NCBI GenBank assembly: GCA_002354635.1
Contig: DELZ01000002.1
Coordinates: 186,001 to 250,000 of the forward strand
Length of the DNA: 64,000 nt
DNA from: Sphingomonadales bacterium UBA2683
Lineage (GTDB): Bacteria > Pseudomonadota > Alphaproteobacteria > Sphingomonadales > Sphingomonadaceae
Direction: 5' to 3'
Positions 1 to 9,206 of this stretch are shown here, piece by piece. The position numbers were made by a program, and so were the translations under genes. The notes beneath the pieces were generated by a model. It searched no databases. It saw only the letters and a list, made by a program, of their open reading frames with translations, and was not told where the DNA came from. The stretch's first letter is position 1. Each line of letters begins with the position of its first letter.

Positions 1-669
1 TTTGACGAGCTCAACCGGATATTGATGGATGCGACCGGCTGGCAGGTGGTGGCGGTGCCGGGGCTTGTCCCGGATGATGTGTTTTTCGACCATCTTGCCA
101 ACCGGCGCTTTGTTTCCGGCAATTTCATCCGGCGGCGCAACCAGCTCGACTATCTGCAGGAACCGGATATTTTCCACGATGTCTTTGGCCATGTGCCGAT
201 GCTCGCCGACCAGCGTTTTGCCGACTATATGGCGGCCTACGGGCGCGGCGGCCTCAGGGCGCTGAAATTCGGGACGCTGAAACAGCTGGCAAGGCTCTAC
301 TGGTATACCGTGGAATTCGGGCTGATCCGGGAGGCCGAGGGACTGCGCATCTATGGCGCTGGGATTGTTTCCAGCTATGGCGAGAGCGTGTTTGCGCTCG
401 ACGATCCCAGCCCCAACCGGATATTGTTCGATCTCGAACGGGTGTTGCGCACCGAGTACCGGATCGACGATTACCAGCAGAATTATTTCGTCATTCCCAG
501 CCTCGACGAGCTGCTGCGGGTGACGGTGGAGACCGACTTCAAGCCGGTCTACGACCGGATTGCCTCGCTGCCCGATATCAAGATTGCCGAGATTGTCGAG
601 GGTGATGAGGTGCTGACCGAGGGGACGCAGGACTATGCGCGGTCGAAGGGCGAAGCCACGGTTGTCTGA
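1..669 (+). CDS. phhA: Phenylalanine 4-monooxygenase, 3' part (5' end outside window)
   Basis: Tetrahydropterin-dependent, non-haem iron enzyme that hydroxylates phenylalanine to tyrosine in the cytoplasm. The reading frame is open from base 1, so the gene begins upstream of the window; 222 codons are visible out of roughly 280-300 usual for bacterial members. The iron site is clear: the HDVFGHVP motif supplies two histidines and the Glu of the WYTVEFGL segment is the third ligand expected for the family. The conserved GAGIVSSYGES stretch follows. It ends with TGA at 667-669 and is followed by an unrelated AT-rich gene. Family assignment is firm; only the N-terminus is unseen. Confidence 0.95.
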   Translation, partial: FDELNRILMDATGWQVVAVPGLVPDDVFFDHLANRRFVSGNFIRRRNQLDYLQEPDIFHDVFGHVPMLADQRFADYMAAYGRGGLRALKFGTLKQLARLYWYTVEFGLIREAEGLRIYGAGIVSSYGESVFALDDPSPNRILFDLERVLRTEYRIDDYQQNYFVIPSLDELLRVTVETDFKPVYDRIASLPDIKIAEIVEGDEVLTEGTQDYARSKGEATVV

Positions 670-791
670 TTTGCGCATGTGTCCGTTGGGAAGGTCCGCA
701 TCGGACTCACGCGAAGCCGCGAAGGAGGCATAACAGCTCTGGCGTAATAGAATAATTCAAACTATCAGCCAAAATCGAATAGGATAGCCGA

Positions 792-1388
792 TTGAATACA
801 TATCTGACTGAGCTTTATGCGGACCCTCACTGTGAAGAGGTAAGCGAAGCCTTGTTCCTTAGAAAGACCAACATTCAATCCGCGCTTGATACTTTCAAAG
901 AATTTGCGAAAAAAGGATCTGCAATCAGTTTATGCGCATTGGGTGACATTTATGCATATGGCAGATTTGGTATTGAAGCTGATCATGAAAAGGCGGAACA
1001 ATATCTGCAAAAGGCAAAAGATATTGGATCGATTGAAGGCGCTTATCGACTGGCTAGATTCTACGAATATAGAGGAAATTCCAATAAGGCGATTGAGGGT
1101 TTGATCGCTCTTTCTGAAAAAGGTTTCTCTCCTGCTACTTTTTTGCTGGGTTGTAAGTATCGCAAAGGAGATATTGTTGACGAAGATCTGGAACAGGCCT
1201 TTTTCTACTTTAAGAAAGCGGGAGAGCAGGGCCATTTGATAGCGCGGCAGTGGGTTGGGTACCTGCTCAGGAAACGAAAGGGCTTGTTGAATAAAATTAG
1301 AGGAACAATGATAATAGGTTCCACCATTTTACCTATTAGACGAGCGCATAAAGTGGATTCACTGAGCGACTGTATACGAATAGTGTGA
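792..1388 (+). CDS. Sel1-like repeat protein, AT-rich, probably acquired
   Basis: A 198-residue protein with at least three Sel1/TPR-like helical repeats between residues about 40 and 150 (ALGDIYAYG, AYRLARFYEY, TFLLGCKYRKGD and the alanine/glycine positions typical of Sel1). Such repeats form protein-binding solenoids; no signal peptide or catalytic domain is visible. The start is TTG at 792, with AGGATA as a possible ribosome site just upstream. Base and codon use are strikingly unlike the neighbours (many AAA, GAA, TTT, ATA codons), which points to lateral transfer between phhA and prmA. The precise partner and role cannot be told. Confidence 0.7.
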   Translation: MNTYLTELYADPHCEEVSEALFLRKTNIQSALDTFKEFAKKGSAISLCALGDIYAYGRFGIEADHEKAEQYLQKAKDIGSIEGAYRLARFYEYRGNSNKAIEGLIALSEKGFSPATFLLGCKYRKGDIVDEDLEQAFFYFKKAGEQGHLIARQWVGYLLRKRKGLLNKIRGTMIIGSTILPIRRAHKVDSLSDCIRIV

Positions 1389-1487
1389 GCAGATGCGTCT
1401 GGGATTGCACGCAAGTGTCGTGTTCTCGAATTACGCAATTGCCGTGACAGGTGCTACAACCCCCATATACCCACTCCCGACTGCATA

Positions 1488-1520
1488 AAAACCGAGAGAG
1501 CTCCGCATCAGGTGCGGAGC
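1488..1520 (-). terminator. Stem-loop downstream of prmA
   Basis: A perfect 8-bp inverted repeat, GCTCCGCA at 1500-1507 and TGCGGAGC at 1513-1520 with a 5-nt loop, lies just past the prmA stop. On the minus strand it is followed about 7 nt later by a run of five T (1488-1492). The distance of the T-run makes it a plausible but imperfect intrinsic terminator. Confidence 0.45.
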
Positions 1521-1524
1521 ACAA

Positions 1525-2508
1525 TCAGCACTCCCCGAAATAGTCCGAGGCCAGCGGGGATTTCTTGCGGTGCGGCTTGCGGGTCCAGCCATATTTCTTT
1601 GCCTTGACCAGGGTCAGGCAGGGCCATTCATTGTCGAGCCGGGAATGTTTCAGGCGAAAGCCCTCGCGGACATAGGCGCGGACGACATCGGCCTTCTGGC
1701 GGCTGAGCAGGCCGGCCAATAGCAATACGGTCCCGGCACCGGAGGCGGCGGCGATTTGCGGGGCGAGGGCGACCAGCGGGCCGGCGAGGATATTGGCGAT
1801 GATCAGGTCGAAGGGCGCGCGCTGGCGGAGCGCCGGATGGTCGAGGCCGTTGCTCTGCACCAGCCGGATATGGCGGCGGCCATTGCCCAGCGGGATGGCG
1901 TTGCGCTCCGCGTTGGACTCGGTGACGGTGACCGCTATCGGATCAATGTCACTGGCGATGATTTTTGCGTCGCGCCACAGATGATGGGCGGCAAAGGCGA
2001 GCAGACCGGAACCGGTTCCGACATCGGCGATATTGCGAAACCGGTGTCCGGAGCGGCGCAGCTGGTCGAGGCTTTGCAGACAGCCCATGGTGGTTTCGTG
2101 ATGACCGGTGCCGAATGCCTGGCCGGCGTCGATGCAGATATTGGTCAGTTTCGGATTTTCGGATGGCTGGTCGCTCGACGTATGGACATGGAAACGCCCG
2201 GCCCGCAGCGGTTCGAGGCCCTGCTGGCTGAGCGTTACCCAGTCCTCATTCTCGACGATCGTGACGATCGGCAACAGACCGGCATGTTCCGCCGATGGCG
2301 ACAGGGAAAGGAGATTTCCGACCAGTTCCGGGTCCGGTTCCTGCTCGCAATAGACATCGATCATCCATTCATCGGGTCGCTTCACATCCAGCTCGCTGGC
2401 GACAATGGTCGGGGTCGAGTCGGCGGAGCTGACGAACAGATTGTCCGCCGCCAGCGTCTGCGCCTCGGCCCGGGTACAGGGGATCGAGACCTTCCAGGTT
2501 TCGGTCAT
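1525..2508 (-). CDS. prmA: Ribosomal protein L11 methyltransferase
   Basis: SAM-dependent enzyme that methylates ribosomal protein L11. The family fingerprint GQAFGTGHHETT is present, followed by the class I SAM-binding loop DVGTGSGLLAFAA and an NILAGPL catalytic-type motif (NIxxxPL). It lies directly behind the ABC-F gene on the same strand; the upstream stop codon at 2521-2523 is a few bases from the start, so the two are co-transcribed. I place the start at the ATG at 2508; a GTG at 2517 in the same frame is possible and would sit 3 bp from the upstream stop. Residues beyond the SAM fold end in a basic tail (KPHRKKS). Confidence 0.93.
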   Translation of the reverse strand: MTETWKVSIPCTRAEAQTLAADNLFVSSADSTPTIVASELDVKRPDEWMIDVYCEQEPDPELVGNLLSLSPSAEHAGLLPIVTIVENEDWVTLSQQGLEPLRAGRFHVHTSSDQPSENPKLTNICIDAGQAFGTGHHETTMGCLQSLDQLRRSGHRFRNIADVGTGSGLLAFAAHHLWRDAKIIASDIDPIAVTVTESNAERNAIPLGNGRRHIRLVQSNGLDHPALRQRAPFDLIIANILAGPLVALAPQIAAASGAGTVLLLAGLLSRQKADVVRAYVREGFRLKHSRLDNEWPCLTLVKAKKYGWTRKPHRKKSPLASDYFGEC

Positions 2509-2520
2509 CGCAGGCACCGG

Positions 2521-4401
2521 TCAGGCATCGACATTTTCCTGTTCGAGCCTGTCGGTGGCTTCCATCCACAGCGCTTCCGCCTTGTCCAGCTTGTCCTGCG
2601 TTTCGGCGCGCAATTTCATCAGGTCGGACATCGCCAGATCGGCATGTTTCGGTTCAGCCGAGGCGGGATCAAACATCGCTCGGTCAATCGCCGAAATTTC
2701 CGCGCCGAGAGCCTGCATTTGCCTGTCGGCGGCGGTGATGCTCTTGCGCAATTCGGTTTGCTGTTTGCGCCGTTCGGCTGCCGCGCGACGTTCTTCCTTG
2801 CGGTTGCCGCCGCTGGCCTTGCCCGACGATGATCCGGGCTGGTTCTTGCCGAGGACAAAATCGGTATAATCCTTGAGCGTGCCGGCAAATTCCTCGGCCT
2901 TGCCGCTGTCGACCATCACCAGCCGGTCGGCGGTCAGCTCGAGCATGTGGCGATCATGGCTGACCAGGATGACAGCGCCGCTATATTCGTTGAGCGCGTG
3001 CACCAGGGCTTCGCGCGCATCGACGTCAAGGTGGTTTGTCGGTTCATCGAGGATCAGCAGATGCGGGGCATCGCGGGTGATCATCGCCAGCGCCAGTCGC
3101 GCGCGTTCGCCACCGGAAAGCTTGCCAACCTTGATCGTCGCCTTGTCGCCGGAAAAGCCGAAACGGCCAAGCTGCGCGCGCACCGCGCCCGGCTTGGCGT
3201 CCTTCATCAGCCGGGTCATATGTTCCAGCGGCGTATCCGACGTATCCAGTTCCTCGACCTGATACTGCGTGAAATAGCCGACGGTCAGCTTGCCCGACTT
3301 GTTGATCGCGCCCTGCTTCGGTTCGAGCTGGCTGGCGAGCAGCCGGGCCAGCGTGGTCTTGCCGTTGCCGTTCCGCCCCAGCAAGGCGGTACGGTCGTCG
3401 GGGTCGAGGCGCATGTTGAGGCCGGACAGGATGATATTGTCGCCATAGCCGACGGACGCGTCGTCGAGCGTGATCAGCGGCGGTTTCAGTTCGGCGGGAC
3501 TCGGAAAATGAAAACTGAGCGACGGATCGTCGATCGCCGCGGCAATCGGCTCCATCCGCGCCAGCGCCTTGACCCGGCTCTGCGCCTGCTTCGCGCTGTG
3601 CGCCTTGGCCCCCCAGCGGGAGACGAAGGATTCCAGCTTCTCGCGCTGGGCGATCTGCTTTTCGCGCGAGGAGGCGAGCTGCGCCTGTCGTTCGGCTCTT
3701 TGCTTTTCGAAGGCATCATAGCCGCCGGGATAGAGCGTGGTCGTGCCGTGCTGCAGATGCAGGATATGGTCGACGACATTGTTGAGCAGATCGCGTTCGT
3801 GGCTGATTACAAGGATAGTCGCCTGATAGCTGGTCAGGAAATTTTCCAGCCACAGCGTTGCTTCGAGATCGAGATGGTTGGACGGCTCGTCGAGCAGCAG
3901 CACTTCCGGTTGCGAAAACAGCAGCGCCGCCAGCGCAACCCGCATCCGCCAGCCGCCGGAAAAGCTGTCCATCGGCTGTTGCTGGGCCTCTTCGTCAAAG
4001 CCCAGACCGATCAGGATTTTCGCGGCCCGCGCCGGCGCGCTGTGCGCCTCGATCATGTTCAGCCGCTCGTGGATTTCGCCGATCCGGTGCGGATCGGAAG
4101 CGGTTTCCGACTCTTCCAGCAGTGCGGCGCGCTCAACATCGGCGGCGAGCACGGTATCCAGCGGGCTGTCCTGGCCGGCGGGCGCTTCCTGCGCGATATA
4201 GCCGAGCCGGGCCTCCCTGGGCATGTCGACGCTGCCGTCGTCGGGCTCGAGCATGCCGGCGATCACCTTCATCAGGGTCGACTTGCCGGCACCATTGCGG
4301 CCGATCATGCCGACCCGCGCCCCAGGGGGTAGCGCAGCGCTTGCGCCGTCGAGGATCACTGTGCCGCCGAGGCGCACGGTTATATTGTTGAAATTAAGCA
4401 T
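2521..4401 (-). CDS. ABC-F family ATPase (YheS/Uup type)
   Basis: A soluble twin-ATPase of the ABC-F class, which acts on ribosomes rather than as a transporter; it has no membrane segment. Both nucleotide-binding domains are complete: Walker A GRNGAGKST and GRNGNGKTT, signature SGGWRMRVALAALLF and LSGGERARLALAMI, Walker B LLLDEPSNHLDLEA and LLILDEPTNHLDVDA. A charged linker joins the domains and the C-terminus (from about residue 540) is a basic, Ala/Glu/Lys-rich coiled-coil. 626 residues is normal for YheS-like members. It is first in an operon with prmA, fitting a translation-related role. Subfamily choice among YheS, Uup and EttA is less certain than the class. Confidence 0.9.
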   Translation of the reverse strand: MLNFNNITVRLGGTVILDGASAALPPGARVGMIGRNGAGKSTLMKVIAGMLEPDDGSVDMPREARLGYIAQEAPAGQDSPLDTVLAADVERAALLEESETASDPHRIGEIHERLNMIEAHSAPARAAKILIGLGFDEEAQQQPMDSFSGGWRMRVALAALLFSQPEVLLLDEPSNHLDLEATLWLENFLTSYQATILVISHERDLLNNVVDHILHLQHGTTTLYPGGYDAFEKQRAERQAQLASSREKQIAQREKLESFVSRWGAKAHSAKQAQSRVKALARMEPIAAAIDDPSLSFHFPSPAELKPPLITLDDASVGYGDNIILSGLNMRLDPDDRTALLGRNGNGKTTLARLLASQLEPKQGAINKSGKLTVGYFTQYQVEELDTSDTPLEHMTRLMKDAKPGAVRAQLGRFGFSGDKATIKVGKLSGGERARLALAMITRDAPHLLILDEPTNHLDVDAREALVHALNEYSGAVILVSHDRHMLELTADRLVMVDSGKAEEFAGTLKDYTDFVLGKNQPGSSSGKASGGNRKEERRAAAERRKQQTELRKSITAADRQMQALGAEISAIDRAMFDPASAEPKHADLAMSDLMKLRAETQDKLDKAEALWMEATDRLEQENVDA

Positions 4402-4519
4402 CGGGAGCCGTTAGCCGAGCCTTCGCCTTAGTGCAAAAGATAGCGTAAAAAACTTCACGTGCAAAACAGAGCTGATGGACTAGTATTGCTGGCTAAATTG
4501 CATTTTCAGGAGTTTTGTT

Positions 4520-6196
4520 TTGTCCTCAGGTCGCGCCCTAAGCTTGTTTTCTGCCGCTGCTATGACGTTTGTTTCCCCGGTCCACGCACAATCCGCTGAT
4601 CAGGCGGCCGAAATCAGCGCCGGGGAAATTACCCGAACGGTCAGGACGATGACTCTCGACCAATTTGAAGGACGCGCGCCGGGAACTGCTGGTGAGGACC
4701 GGACGATCGGCTATCTGATCGGGCGATTCGAGGCGCTGGGACTGGAGCCCGGTGGCGTCGATGGCAACTGGACGCAGCCGGTCCCGCTGTTGCACACGCG
4801 TCTGGGCAAGCCGGACAGGCTGGCCTTTTCCATGGATGGTGAAAGCACGGTGCTCAACGCCGGCAAGGATATTTACGTCTCGACCCTTCAGCCCAACGAC
4901 CGGGCGGTGATTGAAAGTGCGGAGATGGTCTTTGTCGGCTACGGCGTCACCGCGCCGGAACGCGGTTGGGACGATTTCAAGGGCGTCGACCTGAAAGGCA
5001 AGGTTGCGGTGTTTCTGGTCAACGATCCGGATTTTGCCGCCGCATCTGGCGAGGCCGTGGCCGGCACATTCGGTGGCCGGGCGATGACCTATTACGGGCG
5101 CTGGACCTACAAGTTCGAGGAAGCGTCGCGGCGCGGTGCCGCGGCGGCCCTGATCATCCACGAAACCGAAGCGGCGGGCTATGGCTGGAGCGTCGTGGAA
5201 AGTCCGCAGGGTGAAAATTACGGCATCGTCAAGCCGGCCGACCAGGTGACCAGTCTCGCGCTGCAGGGCTGGATCAGCGGCGGGGCAGCCGAAAAGCTGT
5301 TCGCCGATGCCGGGCTGGACCTTGAGGAATTGCGCGCTGCTGCGCGCACCAGGGCATTCGAGCCCGTCGCGATCGGCGCGACTTTGTCGGCCGATTACCC
5401 GGTGCAGCAGGAAGTGGTGCAAAGCCAGAATGTGTTTGGCAAGATCACCGGCAAATCGCGGCCGGATGAAACGATCATCTACGGCGCTCACTGGGATGCC
5501 TATGGCGAGGGGCCCCCGGATGCGGATGGCAAAATCTATCGCGCCGGTGCCAATGACGACGCGCTCGGCATCGCCGGGATCATGGAGATTGCCCGCAAGT
5601 TCAAATCGATGCCGCAGCCGGACCGGACAATCGTGATTGCCGCATGGTCGGCAGAGGAGCGCGGTCTGCTCGGCTCGGAAGTCTATGCGCAAAATCCGAT
5701 TTATCCGGTGGAAACAACCGTCGCCAATCTGGCGATCGATGTCCTGCAGACCGCCGGCAAGGCGAAGGATGTTATTTTGGTCGGCAAGGGGCAGGGGACG
5801 CTGGAAGACGATCTCGCCAAATTTGCCCAATTGCAGGGCCGGGTGGTGACCGAGGAAAATCTCCCCGAACGCGGCCTGTTTTTTCGCGCCGACCATTTTT
5901 CCCTTGCCAAGCGCGGTGTGCCGGTGCTGCTGATGATGAGCCTGGCGGGGGCATCGGATCTGGTCGAGGGCGGCAGGGCTGCCGGTCAGACGTGGATCGA
6001 TGACTATACCGGCAACTGCTATCACGCCGCCTGTGATGCATGGTCGCCCGACTGGGACCTGACGGGCGCGGTGCAGGACATCAGCGTGATGTTCGATATC
6101 GGCCAGGATCTGGCCTATTCGGAGCGCTGGCCGGAATGGAAGGAGGGCTCCGAATTCAAGGAATTACGCGATGCGAGCGCCGAAGCGCGGCCGTGA
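4520..6196 (+). CDS. Exported M28 family zinc aminopeptidase with PA-like insert
   Basis: Secreted metallopeptidase. It starts with TTG at 4520 behind a good ribosome site (AGGAG at 4508-4512), followed by a signal peptide ending near VHAQS. Residues about 110-250 look like the protease-associated insert of M28 enzymes. The co-catalytic zinc-site motifs are visible: GAHWDAYG, GANDDALG, WSAEERGLLGSE, and a late YHAACD histidine. 558 residues matches periplasmic M28 enzymes of this group. It is divergent from the ABC-F gene and followed by an unrelated membrane protein. Peptide specificity is unknown. Confidence 0.9.
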   Translation: MSSGRALSLFSAAAMTFVSPVHAQSADQAAEISAGEITRTVRTMTLDQFEGRAPGTAGEDRTIGYLIGRFEALGLEPGGVDGNWTQPVPLLHTRLGKPDRLAFSMDGESTVLNAGKDIYVSTLQPNDRAVIESAEMVFVGYGVTAPERGWDDFKGVDLKGKVAVFLVNDPDFAAASGEAVAGTFGGRAMTYYGRWTYKFEEASRRGAAAALIIHETEAAGYGWSVVESPQGENYGIVKPADQVTSLALQGWISGGAAEKLFADAGLDLEELRAAARTRAFEPVAIGATLSADYPVQQEVVQSQNVFGKITGKSRPDETIIYGAHWDAYGEGPPDADGKIYRAGANDDALGIAGIMEIARKFKSMPQPDRTIVIAAWSAEERGLLGSEVYAQNPIYPVETTVANLAIDVLQTAGKAKDVILVGKGQGTLEDDLAKFAQLQGRVVTEENLPERGLFFRADHFSLAKRGVPVLLMMSLAGASDLVEGGRAAGQTWIDDYTGNCYHAACDAWSPDWDLTGAVQDISVMFDIGQDLAYSERWPEWKEGSEFKELRDASAEARP

Positions 6197-6204
6197 AGCG
6201 AGCC

Positions 6205-6230
6205 GCCCATATGGATATTTACGTATGGGC
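6205..6230. other. Stem-loop after the M28 peptidase gene
   Basis: Inverted repeat GCCCATA (6205-6211) and TATGGGC (6224-6230) with a 12-nt loop, 8 bases past the stop codon of the M28 gene. There is no T-run, so it may be an mRNA 3' end structure rather than a complete intrinsic terminator. Confidence 0.35.
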
Positions 6231-6313
6231 TGTCGGCCTCACCACCCTAACTAGCGTCGGATGATCATGGCAGAAACTGGAATGCGCCAACGGAAAAACG
6301 GCAGGGATTGTCG

Positions 6314-7600
6314 ATGACACTGTCCGGCGAATGGCTGATTTACCGCGATCTCGCGATTGCATTGGCGGCAGGTCTGCTGATCGGGGTGGAGCGCGGGTGG
6401 ACGATGCGCGACGAACACCGCGGCGCGCGGGTTGCCGGTATTCGCACATTTGGACTGGTCGCCGGACTGGGCGGTCTGGTTGCGCTGATAGCGCAGAGCC
6501 TCGGTCTGGTATTCGCCGCGATCCTGCTCGCCGCCATGGTCACGATGTTGTCGATCAGCTATGCCAGAACGATCCACGAGCCGGACGGGCGGAGCATTAC
6601 CAATTACGTCGTTTCGCTGCTGACCTTGTGTCTGGGGTTGCTGGCCGGGAGCGGCTATCCGGCGCTGGCCATGGCCGGTGCCGCGATCATCGCAGGGCTG
6701 CTGGCAATGCGGTCCGAGCTGCACGGGTTGCTGAGCAGGCTGGGTACCACCGATATCAACGTCATGATCCGCTTCGCGTTGATCGCTCTGGCGGTTCTCC
6801 CGTTTCTGCCCGACCGCGCTTTCGGCCCCTATGACGCGTTCAACCTGCAGCAATTATGGCTTGTCGTCATTCTGGTCACCGGCCTGTCGTTCGCCGGCTA
6901 TGTCGCCAACCGGATCTTTGGCGAGAGCCACGGGACAGTGGTCACCGCGGTGATTGGCGGGGCCTATAGTTCGACCGCCGTGACTGCTGCCCTTGCCCAG
7001 AGATTGCGCGGGAAAGAGAGCAATGAGAGAACCCTGTCGGCCGGCATCGCACTGGCGTCTGCCGTCATGTATGTCCGGGTGCTGCTGCTGACGTTCATCA
7101 TCGCGGATTTCGCCTTTCTTCCGCTGGCCATGATCCTCACACCGGCGGCGCTGGTCGCGGCCATTGCCGGCTTGCTGCTGCTGCGCCGGAGCGGAGCTGC
7201 CAAAACCGACGAGCGGGTGGATACGCGCAATCCCATCCGTCTGTTGCCGGCCTTCTTCTTTGCGGCGACGGTGGCGGTGATGTCGCTGGCCGCGCGCTGG
7301 GCAGAAGCGAAATTCGGCAGCAGCGGGATCGCCTATCTGGTGCTGATCATGGGATCGCTTGACGTCGATGCCGCAATCATCACGCTCGGTACCCTGCCGG
7401 TCGACACGATCACAGCCAATCTTGCCGGGTTCGTGCTGGCAATGACGGTATTGGCCAATATGATTTTCAAGGCCGGCGTGGCCGGCTTTACCGCCGGCTG
7501 GAAAAAAGGACGGGCGGCCGTCGCAGCCCTGGGTGCGAGCAGCATCATACTGGCTATCGCCGGGCTGCTGAGCTTTGTAGTGTTTGATATCCAGTTCTGA
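6314..7600 (+). CDS. MgtC/SapB and DUF4010 domain inner-membrane protein
   Basis: A polytopic inner-membrane protein of about 428 residues. The N-terminal 140 residues match the MgtC/SapB fold (LAAGLLIGVERGW, then RVAGIRTFGLVAGLGGL); the remaining two thirds fit DUF4010, with many hydrophobic segments and the conserved patch GGAYSSTAVTAALAQ. Start chosen at ATG 6314, because the Shine-Dalgarno-like GGCAGGGA at 6300-6307 is well spaced for it; the TTG at 6308 is too close. MgtC relatives are tied to magnesium limitation and envelope or ATP homeostasis, but the substrate of this fusion type is not known. It stands alone between M28 and a convergent pair. Confidence 0.88.
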   Translation: MTLSGEWLIYRDLAIALAAGLLIGVERGWTMRDEHRGARVAGIRTFGLVAGLGGLVALIAQSLGLVFAAILLAAMVTMLSISYARTIHEPDGRSITNYVVSLLTLCLGLLAGSGYPALAMAGAAIIAGLLAMRSELHGLLSRLGTTDINVMIRFALIALAVLPFLPDRAFGPYDAFNLQQLWLVVILVTGLSFAGYVANRIFGESHGTVVTAVIGGAYSSTAVTAALAQRLRGKESNERTLSAGIALASAVMYVRVLLLTFIIADFAFLPLAMILTPAALVAAIAGLLLLRRSGAAKTDERVDTRNPIRLLPAFFFAATVAVMSLAARWAEAKFGSSGIAYLVLIMGSLDVDAAIITLGTLPVDTITANLAGFVLAMTVLANMIFKAGVAGFTAGWKKGRAAVAALGASSIILAIAGLLSFVVFDIQF

Positions 7601-7614
7601 CCGCTGGTCGGCGG

Positions 7615-8295
7615 CTAGCGTTTCGTCGCCAGCCAAATTGTATGTTTGGCGCCCTTGCCGCCGCTGCGCGCGGCGACGGTTTTAACCTCCACCGCAAAGC
7701 CGGATTTATGCAGGCGCGCGGTGAATCTGTTGTCGCCTTCGCTCGACCAGATGGCCAACATGCCATTGTTGCGCAATGCCTTCTTCGCGGTGGCCAGGCC
7801 CGCCATGCTGTAAAGGCGGTCATTGGCTTCATGGGTCAGACCGTCGGGACCATTGTCGACATCGAGCAAGATGGCATCATAGTCACGGTCGGCCTTGGCG
7901 ATGACATCGCAGACATCACCGATGGTGAGGGCGACGCGGCTGTCGTCGAGACTGTCCTGAGACAGGCTTGCCATCGGCCCGCGTGCCCATTGCACAATGG
8001 CGGGAATCAGTTCGGCAACCTCGACATGCGCCTGCGGCGGCAAGACCGACAATGCGGCCCGCAAGGTAAAGCCCATGCCGTAGCCGCCGACCAGCAAGCG
8101 GGGATTCTTGACCGCCAGACCGGCGCAGGTGAGGGTGGCGAGCGCTTCCTCCGAGCCGCTGAGCCGGCTGTTCATCAGTTCGATGCGGCCAAGCATGATC
8201 GAATATTCGTCCGCACCTTTCAGTTCGCGCCGGAACAGGCGCAATTCGCCGCCGCCGGGGATAGGGGCGGTATCCAGCAGTTCGCGGGCGATCAT
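7615..8295 (-). CDS. Spermidine-synthase-like SAM-binding protein
   Basis: A 226-residue class I methyltransferase fold resembling polyamine synthases. The nucleotide loop LLVGGYGMGFTLRAAL, the acidic VEVAELIP strand end and the DYDAILLDVDNGPDG segment correspond to the spermidine synthase core. It lacks an obvious N-terminal beta-barrel domain, being shorter than true SpeE (about 280-300 residues). The start is ATG at 8295, which overlaps the stop of the upstream SDR gene by four bases (ATGA), so translation is coupled. Whether it makes polyamines, methylates something else, or only binds nucleotide cannot be told from sequence. Confidence 0.75.
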   Translation of the reverse strand: MIARELLDTAPIPGGGELRLFRRELKGADEYSIMLGRIELMNSRLSGSEEALATLTCAGLAVKNPRLLVGGYGMGFTLRAALSVLPPQAHVEVAELIPAIVQWARGPMASLSQDSLDDSRVALTIGDVCDVIAKADRDYDAILLDVDNGPDGLTHEANDRLYSMAGLATAKKALRNNGMLAIWSSEGDNRFTARLHKSGFAVEVKTVAARSGGKGAKHTIWLATKR

Positions 8296-9005
8296 CGAAC
8301 GAAGCTGGCACCATTGGCGTCGAGCACCGCACCGGTCATGCTGGCCGGGGCGTCGAGCGCGCAATAGCGAGCCATCGAGGCGATCTCCTCCGGCTGGGCG
8401 ACCCGGCCGAGCGGGATGTCGGCGAGCAATTTGTCGCCGCCGCGGCTGGCGAGATATTCCTCGGCCATGCCGGTCATGGTGAAACCGGGGCAGATCGCGA
8501 AGGCCAGTATCTCTTCGCTGGCATAGGCTCTGGCGATCGACTTCGTCATCGCCACCATGCCGCCCTTGGACGCCGCATAATGCCAGTAGTCGGGGCCATC
8601 GCCGCGATAGGCGGCGCGGCTGGCGATATTGACGATCCGGCCGGTTTCGGCCCGCTGCCGGAAATGCAGCACCGCCAGCCGGCACAGTTCGGCAGACGCC
8701 GTCAGATTGATCGTCATCGTCCGGTTCCAGCTTTCCAGCCAGTCGTCGGCGGTGACCGGATTGGGTTCGAACAGGCCGGCGTTGTTGATCAGCACGTCGA
8801 TCCGGCCGTCGAGCCGGTCAAGCGCCTGGTCCCACAGCGCCGGAGCCGCGCCGTCCTGCGTAAAATCGGCGGCAAGCAGGCTTCCGCCGCCCGCGGTGCT
8901 CTGGCCGACGACCTTCAGATCGTCCCGGTCCAGCGATTCGATAATGGCCTTGCCGATTCCGCGGCTGGCGCCGGTTAGCAATATATGGGTCTTTGCTGTG
9001 CTCAT
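8292..9005 (-). CDS. SDR family oxidoreductase
   Basis: Classical short-chain dehydrogenase of 237 residues. The cofactor motif TGASRGIGK is at residues 11-19, NNAG at 74-77, and the catalytic Ser129, Tyr143 and Lys147 lie in the order expected (YxxxK as YAASK). The C-terminus ends in the tetramer-interface type sequence GAVLDANGASF. It is the first gene of a two-gene operon with the spermidine-synthase-like gene. Substrate unknown; FabG-like and 3-oxoacyl specificity are only two of several options. Confidence 0.88.
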   Translation of the reverse strand: MSTAKTHILLTGASRGIGKAIIESLDRDDLKVVGQSTAGGGSLLAADFTQDGAAPALWDQALDRLDGRIDVLINNAGLFEPNPVTADDWLESWNRTMTINLTASAELCRLAVLHFRQRAETGRIVNIASRAAYRGDGPDYWHYAASKGGMVAMTKSIARAYASEEILAFAICPGFTMTGMAEEYLASRGGDKLLADIPLGRVAQPEEIASMARYCALDAPASMTGAVLDANGASFVR

Positions 9006-9206
9006 GTCTGGCTGACTAGAACGACAGAGCGCGTACGTCCATCGATGATGCAGATTTTGTTGATCGCGTCACTGTCGAACAAGAATGTCCCAATAAATTA
9101 TCGAAATCCTGTGCATCTGGTTTGCATGATACGTGCTTTTCGCTAAGGCAATGGTTCGATTTCAAAGACTCCGGCACGGGCCGGGGAGATTGTCCAGGGG
9201 AAGACC

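Noticed and set aside
2947..4332. 461-codon open frame antisense to the ABC-F gene
   Set aside because: The minus strand has two complete ATPase domains; the plus-strand product is low-complexity.
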